Assembly: GCA_017893485.1 (NCBI GenBank)
Contig: CM030366.1
Span: 199,883,173-199,947,172 of the forward strand
Direction of reading: 5' to 3'
Length of the DNA stretch: 64,000 nt
Source: Hemerocallis citrina
Taxonomy: Eukaryota > Streptophyta > Magnoliopsida > Asparagales > Asphodelaceae
Positions 41,744 through 50,977 of the stretch are shown one piece after another. Numbering within the stretch: position 1 is the first letter of the stretch; each line of letters begins with the position of its first letter. The notes under the pieces are model-generated. The model was not told the DNA's origin. It saw only the letters and a program-made list of their open reading frames with translations, and searched no databases. Position numbers and translations under genes: made by a program.

Positions 41744-43636
41744 ATGCCATTGTCAGGTAACTTCTTGCATCCTCACACAGCTCCGCACTCCAATTCGTCG
41801 GTATCCCACGACGAGCACACCACTTTGCCGCAACAAATCTCTTTGCCCAATACAGAAATTACCGCACCTAACCTTCACCCCAACCAAAGCACGCCATCAC
41901 CCATTCCTCATAGAGAAACTCCGAGTTCGCCGCAGCGGAACTCTGACAACCCAAAAAATCCACATGTTCACAATCCCGAACACAATCCAAAACCTTCACA
42001 ACCCACCCGGACCTCCCCAATCATAACCCGCTCCCGCAACAGCGTTTCTAAGCCTATCACCAAACTCAACCTCTCTGCTCTCCTTGCCCAAGAGATAGAA
42101 CCCACTTGTGTAACTCAGGCCATGTCTGCAGAGTTTGATGCTCTGCTTCGCAATGGTACTTGGGAGTTAGTACCTCCGAATGGAGTTCACAATATTGTCG
42201 GTTGCAAGTGAATTTTTCACATTAAACGTTTACCTGATGGTTCTGTTGACAGGTATAAAGCTCGTTTGGTTACAAAGGGTTTTCACCAGCGCCCCGGCAT
42301 AGACTATCATGAGACCTTTAGTCTTGTTGTCAAACCCACCACTATTCGTCTTGTGCTTTCCATTGCAATCAGCCATGGCTGGTCTCTCCGACAACTCGAC
42401 GTCAACAAAGCCTTTCTTCAGGGCACTGTCACTGAAAATGTGTACATGACCCGACCTCAAGGCTTTGTTGATACCGACCATCCGCAGTATGTCTGCAAGT
42501 TCCCGGAAAGCCATATATGGCCTCAAGCAAGCACCCCGAGCTTGGTACAATGAACTTAGGTAATTTCTCCTCACCTCGGGCTTCATCAACTCCGTTGCGG
42601 ATGCCTCCCTATTTATACTCAACAAAAACAAAGTATTACTCTATATACTTGTTTATGTTGATGACATTATTATCACAGGAAATGATTCCACTGCAGTTCA
42701 AACTTTTATTGCCTGCCTTGCCCATTAATTTTCACTAAAGGATCTTGGTCCTCTAGCCTACTTTCTTGGTGTCGAAGTGGTTCCTCATGCTAAAGGTATC
42801 GTCCTGTCACAACGAAAGTATATCGCTGATCTTCTTGCGCGTTCCAAGATGACTGATGCTCGCCCGATTGCCACTCCTTTAGCCACGACACCTACTCTCA
42901 CTCTCCACTCAGGCACTTCCTTATCAGATCCCGCTGAGTTTTGCACAATTGTTGGCAGTCTACAATATCTCTTATTGACCCGACCGGACATTGCATATGT
43001 GGTCAACAAACTCTCTCAATTCATGCATCATCCCACTATTGATCACTGAAATGCTTCCAAACATCTCCTCAGATATCTTTGTGAAACCATAATTAGGGTA
43101 TTCTTCTCCATTGCTGCTCATCTCATGATCTTCATGCTTTTTCCGATGCTGACTGGGCTAGCAAGAAAGATGATTTCACTTCCACTAGCGCATACATCGT
43201 TTATCTCGGGCGGAATCCCATTTCTTGGAGCTCTGAGAAATAATGTACCGTTGCTCGGTCTTCGACTCAAGCTGAGTATCATTCAGTTGCTTCTACCGCT
43301 GCAGAACTGCACTGGATCACCTCTCTCCTTAGTGAGCTTGGTTTCTCTTCATCTCAGAAACCGGTTATATACTGTGACAGCATGGGCACCACCAACTTAT
43401 GTTCCAATCCGGTGTTTCATTCTCGTATGAAGCATGTTGCTCTTGATTACCATTTCATTCGTGAACAAGTTCAGCACAACACTTTTCGAGTGACACATGT
43501 CTCGTCCACGGATCAGTTAGCAGATGCACTCACCAAACCACTACCTCGCACACGCTTTCATCAGCTACTACTCAAGATTGGACTCTCTTCCCAGAGGTCC
43601 AACTTGTGGGGGCATATTGGAGATATCAAAGGTTAG
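41744..43636 (+). pseudogene. Copia reverse transcriptase and RNase H region (second element)
   Basis: A Ser/Pro-rich linker (41744 on) is followed by [66 protein letters not shown] (about 42655), YFLGVEVVPHAKGIVLSQRK. RNase H (43125-43636) ends in DALTKPLPRTRFHQLLLKIG. Stops and shifts occur about every 300 bp. Confidence 0.88.
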
Positions 43637-43921
43637 TCTCCTTATTTCGAATATTGCATGCTGATATTCAATTTGTATAGCTCAGCACATTGATTTAAAT
43701 TACCTTCTTATTTAGCTTAGTTTCCTCATTCCTTTGTATTTCCTAAGATTAGAATTACTTTTCCATTTAGCTTAGTTTACTTTCCCAGTTAGCTTAGTTT
43801 CCTCATTTCTCTGTATTTTCTAAGATTAGAATTACTTTCCCATTTAGCTTAATTTCCAAATTCTTTTATAATCTATTTATTCTTTTCGTTAATAATGAAA
43901 ACATATACTGTTATTTTATCA
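43618..43921 (+). repeat. 3' LTR of the second copia element
   Basis: 304 bp from TGGAGATATC to ttttatca. It contains an internal tandem duplication of about 80-90 bp (units near 43715 and 43790) with the shared motif ctaagattagaattactt. Confidence 0.75.
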
Positions 43922-44214
43922 ATTCTAAACGGTTATCATAGGATCAACCAGTTCACCAAAAACGAGAGAACTTTTAATAAAGTGCTTTAAAAGAATTTGT
44001 ATGGATTGACCTACCCACAAAATGTTTACAAAATGTTTGTAGCAACACTAACTTGCTGCATAAGCAAGTCAGCGGCTGCTGATTAAGAGCTAGGATGGGC
44101 TGAGTTCAGAATGCTAATAAATTAGTGTAAGATTGGAAATTTTGAAAATTCATGTAGACCAGAACCCGGATTCATCGTTAACTATACTAATCTTGTAATA
44201 AATTCTCTACACAT
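43922..44214. other. Short non-coding spacer
   Basis: Nothing recognisable. Confidence 0.3.
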
Positions 44215-44228
44215 GAAATCAATATATT

Positions 44229-44769
44229 ATCCTTTTTTTTTATTGTAATCGGTGGGTCCCAAAACAACCCCCCGTGCTTCATTAAAAAGATTTTAATAAA
44301 ACAAGCCGCCAAAAAGGTGTAATGATGCTCATGTATCCCACCACATGGGCCATGATACTCATTCCCCGCCAAAAAGAACCCATCCCTTACAAGATTGTTC
44401 CCATCCCAAAATACAAAAAGTAAATTACATATATAGTAGCTGGATTCCGTGTAGCAGAACATCAGATCCTTCCATTAAAAAACCAACCCCTAAATCTGAA
44501 GTTAGGTGTCGCCTCCTCCCCCTAGCGTTCACTCTGCCTGATGGCTTCCCCTCCTTTCCTCCGGTTGGGCATCAAATGCTGAGGTTGTCACATCTGCGTT
44601 TATTTTCTTTATCTTCTTCGCTGGTTCCGCACCTGTTGTTTTGGACCAGAATATGATGTTAGCTATAATAATGAATAGAAGCTCTTGATGCATGATGTGT
44701 CTGTATGTTGGCCTAAAGATTTTGTTGTTCCTTTCTAACCAAATTCTCCAGCATATAGCCGCTGCCCCC
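44229..44769 (-). mobile_element. 5'-truncated LINE with 14-bp target duplication
   Basis: Direct repeats gaaatcaatatatt at 44215-44228 and 44770-44783 bracket 541 bp. The T-run near 44232 is the poly(A) tail of a minus-strand copy. The minus strand encodes the end of the LINE ORF (AAAICWRIWLERNNKIFRPT), typical of the region after the RT zinc-binding domain. Confidence 0.92.
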
Positions 44770-44859
44770 GAAATCAATATATTGTCAATGCTATATTTAC
44801 AGCTGTTGTCTTATTTGTCAGTCAGTAACCGCTGACTCGCCTACTTGGCATTTCAGATA

Positions 44860-44899
44860 CAACAACAACAAAACCTTTTTCTCAGCTAGTTGGGGTCGG
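44860..44899 (-). mobile_element. 40-bp remnant of an Au-type SINE
   Basis: The insert reads (caa)n, then aaaccttttt, then agttggggtcgg, which is the reverse complement of the 3' end of plant Au SINEs (ccgaccccaact ... ttgttgttg). It is flanked by perfect 19-bp direct repeats ctacttggcatttcagata (44841-44859 and 44900-44918), so it is a real 5'-truncated retroposition event. Confidence 0.88.
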
Positions 44900-44918
44900 C
44901 TACTTGGCATTTCAGATA

Positions 44919-45640
44919 TCGACCACAAATATTGCAGGTAAGTCTCCGTACAATTTTCTATTACAAGGAAAACCAAAGAATAAAGAAGCAGAAGGAATTC
45001 TCTCAAGTAAAAGACGGTGCCTGCCTACATGAAGGTCCAGTAACTGTCAAAATATATAAATAGAAAGGCCTTCTTAAGCCTAGAGTTTGAATTCCTTAAA
45101 AGCATGTCTAGGAAACCCGTCAGTATAAACCCGAGGTATTATATACTAACTTTTCAAAAAAAGAAAAGTATTACATACTACTGTACTAGTAATCTACATA
45201 TGCAACTAATATTTTTTGTGTGTAGAGATACATACTTGAACAATTTAAAGCAATTGTTACACGTAGATGTAAATATACATAGTTTGAGATACTTGCATGC
45301 AAAACATCTTCACCTATTCAAATTTGTTTATATTTTTCTCTAAAAGAAGGGTGGGGTTGAATATCAAATGTATTTGTTGTAGAGACTTGTGCAAATATGC
45401 TAAAATCTAGAGAAATTGATTAGCATGTACACGTCGTTGAGTTAATAATGTAAATGTAAAACATCCAAAATTGTGGACAATCAATCCCATCCCAATCACA
45501 CATTTTTCGAAGTCATATCAATATTTAACACTACAATTAAAACTCAACAACATATTTAGATTTTTTATCAATATGTAACAGTACAATTAAATCACAACCA
45601 CATATTTAAAATTTAGAGTGTACTTGAAAAATAAACTTAC
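44919..45640. other. Non-coding spacer
   Basis: AT-rich; no gene seen. Confidence 0.35.
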
Positions 45641-46034
45641 CAAGTTAAATACTTAACAAGTAAATTCTTGAATTAAGAATTGAAATATACTTCTTTTTTT
45701 TTTAAACAAAAAAAAGAGAGGATCGTGTGTCATCGCTTCATTAATGATAGATTAACGAAACAAAGTAGAACATATTACAATATTATTACTCGAAATCCAA
45801 ACATAATTCAAGATGAAAAATACATATTAATACATCAAGTTAAATACTTAACAAGTAAATTCTTGAATTAAGAATTGAAATATACTTTGTTTTTTTTTTT
45901 TTACAAAAAAAAAGAGGATCTCGTGTCATCGCTTCATTAATGATAGATTAACGAAACAAAGTAGAACATATTACAATATTATTACTCAAAATCCAAACAT
46001 AATTCAAGATGACAAATACATACTAATACATCAA
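45640..46034. repeat. 197-bp tandem duplication of a LINE 3' end
   Basis: Unit 1 (about 45638-45835) and unit 2 (about 45836-46032) are nearly identical. Each runs from aagttaaatacttaacaag through a T-tract to atattattactc(g/a)aaatcc. Each includes the flank-repeat caagtaaattcttgaattaag and the inverted LINE terminus ttcattaatgatagattaacg. Confidence 0.9.
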
Positions 46035-46379
46035 CTACTCAAATGGAGATACAGATAAAGGATTATCATCCATCCAAAACTCACTCCCTCCTTTCCTGAT
46101 CTTATTTCTCCATACGCAGTCTCTTCTTTATTCCCGCCTGACCTCCCCAAGCCTAAATTGAAGGAAAAAATTTATGCATCATAATAGAAAATCTATTATT
46201 AATATTATAAAAACACAAACTGATTACAATATAGCCACAAGCCCCACACAGCAAGCCCCACATCATGGCAGCAACAAAAATATCCCAAGGGACTATGCTT
46301 ACTCTCACACTCGAGTGACCCCAAATTGAAATATACGCTTACTCTCACTCTCCAATAACCCCAAATGGAAATATACTTC
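45686..46379 (-). mobile_element. 5'-truncated LINE, minus strand, with duplicated 3' end
   Basis: The minus strand from about 46330 reads GLAVWGLWLYCNQFVFL, like the LINE at 16352-17664 (VVWGLWLDRNNFSF). Further down it has gcctgaccc-like and actgcgtatgg blocks that match that LINE, then the cgttaat...tcattaatgaagcgat terminus and an A-rich tail. Imperfect 30-bp direct repeats (caagtaaattcttgaattaagaa-like at 45656 and 45853; caagcaaattcttgcattaa at about 46380) lie outside and are probably its target duplication. Confidence 0.75.
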
Positions 46380-46410
46380 ACAAGCAAATTCTTGCATTAA
46401 GAATTGAAAG

Positions 46411-46814
46411 GGGCCGCGCATGCACGTTCCCCCGCAGCAACAAATTATGACGTCCACTCTCCCACTTGGGGAGATGGTAAGCCAGCGCACCCACTATGTG
46501 CAATGTGGACCACTGGCCTAGGCCTGAGAATCCTTGATCACCCAAAGACCTCGCCCAGGAGTAAGGAACATTGCTAACCCACCTGTTTATTTTAAACACA
46601 TCCCAACCTCTTTATCTTTCTTAAGAAACGATATGCGACTAATTTACACAAGGGTGAATTATATTATATGTTTTGGCCCCTCTACCGATAACCATTCACG
46701 CTCTTTCTACACCCCTCGATCTTAATTAGTCATACCACAAAAGAACAACAGTTTGTCCATCGCCCCACATAACATTTATGCTAGCATCCATATATTTTTT
46801 AAGAATAATAGATA
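46411..46814. other. Non-coding spacer
   Basis: No supported gene. Confidence 0.3.
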
Positions 46815-46842
46815 CTAGTGTTACCCTGTGCAAATTGCACAA
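46815..46842 (-). mobile_element. Helitron-like 3' terminus (minus orientation)
   Basis: On the minus strand, GTGCAAtTTGCAC forms a hairpin followed nine bases later by CTAG and host T. This is a Helitron 3' end. The matching 5' TC end to the right could not be placed, so the extent of the element is unknown; 46815 to about 48540 is possible. Confidence 0.6.
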
Positions 46843-47100
46843 TCTAAAATAATTTTGAGTGACTCATAAAATTATATAGAACTTTTAAAAAAGTGTGAAA
46901 TAATTGAGAGAAACTTATGAATATATCCCTACCGTAATTACTGAAATCTTCATTATCATCTTCACATAAGTAGATGGTTTAAAGAATCATTGTCAAACCA
47001 TAATGTTTTCCAATTGAATATTACTAATTAAAGCTAAAAAATGCATGTAATGAACTGAATAACCAACCAATTTATTTATACTTGAACACCCCTACACAAA

Positions 47101-48440
47101 AAATTAACAATGTTGTTATTCTACAATAATCAATTGACATCAATATCAACTCATACAACATTTTTACACCTAATCATTCATATAAATCCAGACTGATCAT
47201 TTCATGATAGTACATGTAAACATCCCCACTAACATAACCCAATAAAATCTTCAAAAGTTTCATCACATTTAGGTTTAATCCCTTTTTCATTTTAAAAAAG
47301 AGGGCTAAAATACGTATTCATTTCATGAACATAATTACACATTAACCATAGTAATCACAAAGCAATCAACATTCTAATTTGAAAACAAAACTTTTTCAAA
47401 TGAATATGCCGAAAACTTACTTTAACCACAGCTGAAGACAACCTTCTTTTCGATTCTCATGGATACTCCAACTCACTCACCTAAATTCAACCTACCAATC
47501 AACCAAAAAAAAATTAATTCACAAAATTTGCTTGAAAGTTGGGAAGCAATCAGAATCTTGGATTTGAAAATCTTACGGGTATAGTACTGCCATCGCGCTT
47601 ACGTGGCAGGACGGTGGAGTCATTACCGTTGTGGCAAAGACCACGTGGATCGCGGAGCCTCTCTGTGATCTGTTGAAAATTTGGGTTGGAATTAAAATTT
47701 GAGTGGAGTTTCGGGAAATTTGGTGTTTATCATAATTTATTATTCTTAGAAGAAACTTTACATCTTACACTTAACGATTTTGAGCTGAACCCATCGATAG
47801 TGATGAACCCCATTCAATGTAAACATTGATATGAATGAATTTTTAACAAATTCAAAAAAAAAAAAATATTAAAAGAGAACAAAATGTGGATATACCTTGA
47901 ATGACTTGATGGAAATTTCGATTTTCGGAAAGCAAAGAAGATGCTCAGCTCTGATCTTCCCTATTCAACAATAATATATACTTTTAATTTAATATTACAT
48001 ATTTAATAAACCAATTTAGATAAATATAAATTTACCGTTAAAAATTCAACATCAAGAAATTGGGATTGAATAATCGAGGGTTTAAGTTATGTTTGAGATC
48101 CGCGACGATGTTTTGATGAAATCTCCTCGGGTAATTTCTTTGTTATTCAAGATGGGCGGGGGTAGCGACAGGCAGGGGCGGAGATGGCGAATTAACAATG
48201 TTGTTATTCTACAATAATCAATTGACATCAATATCAACTCATACAACATTTCTACACCTAATCATTCATATAAATCCAGACTGATCATTTCATGATACTA
48301 CATGTAAACATCCCCACTAACATAACCTAATAAAATCTTCAAAAGTTTCATCACTTTTAGGTTTAATCCCTGTTTCAATTTAAAAAGGGGGCTAAAATAC
48401 GTATTCATCTCATGAACATAATTACACATTAACCATAGTG
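47101..48440. repeat. 250-bp direct repeat separated by about 840 bp
   Basis: 47101-47355 (aattaacaatgttgttattc ... cattaaccatagt) recurs at about 48190-48440 with a few substitutions and small indels. The sequence between contains GC-richer gene-like blocks (47570-47700 and 48050-48190) without a clear frame. LTR ends, PBS and coding sequence are all lacking. Confidence 0.85.
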
Positions 48441-48814
48441 CATTAGGCATTAAGGCATGGCATATACTTACATGTTTAGCATAGTTACGATTTAACACTT
48501 TATTTTTCATTCAACTCTTGTGATTTGTTAAAGTAATGAGATCGTTATATGTACGACATAGAGAGGATAGCCGAGTATAATATTTTCGTCAGTTGTAAGT
48601 GACTGACGTGCCCACAGCTTAATATGCAGGTAATGGGCTATTCATGAAGGAACAAAGATATTATGATGCAATTGATAACTTTTTGATAAAGTTGTATAAG
48701 TTGTATTTTGTTTTCAATGTTGTATTCTTTTTATTCTTCCACTGTGTAACCAAAAGTGTAATGAACTCTGATGTTGTTGAAAAAGTTTTAATTTCTTTGT
48801 AAAATTGTACGAAG
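48441..48814. other. Non-coding spacer
   Basis: AT-rich; nothing recognised. Confidence 0.3.
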
Positions 48815-49210
48815 TAAAGTAAAGATCCTGTGAAATCTCGAATTCGGTCTTGTTTGGAATTCGGGGCTTACACTCGGGAACGCCACTGAGCCACAACCCG
48901 ACAACCCTCCACTGTTAAGGGGGCAAAATTTTCCAAGACAACGGAGGTCGACGCACCGCGCCGACCCCCTAGCCTCGACACCTCGAGGCAATCTCGAACA
49001 AAGGAAGCTCGCTAACCCCTCGCATCCTCAGGGCTCGGAGCAACAGGTCCCAGCTAACCCCCCAACCCAAAAATTTTCATTAATTTTGGGCGCCCGCCTT
49101 CGACAGGCACCCAGAGCCCCGTCTCCGGGATCGGCCCTCCTTTCACCCGCTGGAAACTGGGGATAAGCAGCACTCAAGGCCGTTACCCCCAATTGTCAGA
49201 GGGTGGCAGG
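48815..49210 (-). mobile_element. GC-rich retroelement sequence, left part (continues at 62629)
   Basis: The composition changes sharply to GC-rich here and matches the character of 62629-64000. The two parts are joined through the gcagg target duplication of the 49211-62623 element, so they were once continuous. I could not define LTR ends. Confidence 0.45.
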
Positions 49211-49674
49211 TGTAACGCCCCGCTCCAATACTCAGACAATTATTATTATTATTATTTAGAAGACAAATTAGATACTATGTAGTACAATTGCCCACCACAG
49301 GCTGCCTTTCCAAAGGTTAACCAAATCGGTGACTCTTGATCATAGGCAATTTTATTTATATTAAATTGTTCATTGTCTACTCCCTATATGGGATTAATTT
49401 ATACAACTCTTCCCCTCAAATTCCGTGCACAGTGGAAACCTCCCCCCGTGGGGCCCCCTGCCACGTCACCACTAATCCACGACAGCAACTGTCTTCTCCC
49501 CTTCACCAACTGGGTGGGCCCCAGCTGCAAGCCACATCAGCCAAGGCTGACGAAGTCAACAGCACCAAGCTGTATTTTCATTATCATGGCCCCCACCACT
49601 ATTCAATTTCAGCTATATTTACCATTACGCCATCAGTCCATTTCAACATTATATATATATATATATATATATAT

Positions 49675-50333
49675 TGAAAACGGGTTTGTTTTCACGGGTT
49701 GGAAAACAGCGATCTGAGCCGTTGGATCGCTTTTGATCGTGATTAGCAGCTCAGATCGCCTCCGCCCATCACCCACTATCACTTAAGTTGCGGAGGATTA
49801 TTTTGGGAATTTATTCCCAAATAACTCTTTGCCTGATTTTCTCTAAAAAAATGATATAACCTAGGTCGTTGTTGGGAACAACGGCCGAGATTATAAAAAA
49901 TTGAATCAAAGGCAGTTGTTTTCATTCAATTTTTTATAACCTAGGCCGTTGTTCCCAACAACGGCCTAGGCTATAAAATTTCGTTGTTTCAAATAACCTA
50001 GGCTATAAAATTTTATAACCGTTGTTGGGAACAACGTCCTAGGTTATAAAAAATTGAATGAAGACCGTTGTTCCAAACAACGGCCTATGATTTAATTTTT
50101 TATAACCTAGGCCGTTGTTCCCAACAACGGCCTAGGTTCTATCAATTTTTCAGAGCGAATTAGACAAAGAGTTATTTGGGACAAAATTCCCAAAATAACC
50201 CTCCGCTGATCAATTGAACCGGGTAATAGGGGGGCTCGATCTGAGCCGCTGATCATGATCATGAGCTTTCCAACGGCTCAGATCGCTGTTTTCCAACCCG
50301 TGAAAACTAGATCCGTTTTCAGTGGAGCATTTT

Positions 50334-50335
<2 letters not shown>
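49675..50335. mobile_element. MITE 1 inside the TA repeat (hairpin-rich)
   Basis: Inverted termini share gttttcacgggttggaaaac and agcgatctgagccgttgg. The interior has four or more inverted copies of cctaggccgttgttcccaac (about 49850-50135), giving strong hairpins. It is flanked by TA repeats, consistent with insertion at TA. No coding capacity. Confidence 0.85.
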
Positions 50336-50398
<63 letters not shown>

Positions 50399-50401
<3 letters not shown>

Positions 50402-50751
50402 AGCCCTTCGGTTGAGAGCTAATTTTGATGAGAACTCTGTGAGAACTCACGTAGTAAACCCCCCATGAAAAATCCAAACCGACCATCTCGTTCTACATGC
50501 TTTAGATAGCATAACATAAAGAATTCAAATAATTTGAAGTTCGTTTGCTCATCCATCAAATGGAGTAGAATTTTTAGCCATACAATTTTGCGATGATGTA
50601 AATCATGGAAACATGAACTTGAAATGACGTAATTTCTTTATGTTATGCTATCTAAGGCGTGTAGAACGAGATGGCCGGTTTGGATTTTTCATGGGGGGTA
50701 TACCCCTTGAGTTCTCACGGAGTTTTCACCAAATTAGTTCTCAACCGAAGG

Positions 50752-50754
<3 letters not shown>
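50399..50754. mobile_element. MITE 2 inside the TA repeat (long foldback)
   Basis: 356 bp whose two halves are inverted copies over about 150 bp: cccttcggttgaga(g/a)ctaat, then gagaactca, ccccccatgaaaaatccaaa and tagatagcataacataaag. The RNA would fold into one long near-perfect hairpin. It lies between TA tracts 50334-50398 and 50755-50820. Confidence 0.9.
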
Positions 50755-50826
<72 letters not shown>

Positions 50827-50977
50827 CTTTTTTTTCCAGAAATACGGGGTATTACATACACCCCATCTTTAGAAATCAGCGTCCTCACTGAGTACAGGGC
50901 ATGCCATCTAGAGCAGGATCCTCCTTTCTAGTCGTTGTGGCGTCGTCCTCGATCCCAGAGATCAATCACTCTCAACA

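Larger units (their letters stand above)
40216..43921 (+). mobile_element. 5'-truncated Ty1/copia retrotransposon
   Basis: Begins within gag or just before protease (no 5' LTR or PBS) and runs to a 3' LTR at about 43618-43921 (TGGAGATATCAAAGG ... ttttatca). A purine-rich tract gtgggggcatat precedes the LTR. Coding order protease, integrase, RT, RNase H. No target duplication can be tested because the 5' end is missing. Confidence 0.87.
49211..50856 (-). repeat. LTR of the outer element, with two MITEs in its TA repeat
   Basis: Its own sequence is 49211-49674 plus 50821-50856, aligned to 62109-62623. The TA tract that is simple in the right LTR (62545-62588) is here split by 49675-50335 and 50399-50754. 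Confidence 0.88.

Noticed and set aside
47101..48440. LTR pair of a short retrotransposon
   Set aside because: Repeat edges lack TG/CA, no PBS or purine tract, and no target duplication was found.
50640..50931. ORFs with long Ile-Tyr repeats (also 49336-49717, 62224-62669)
   Set aside because: Read through TA microsatellites.
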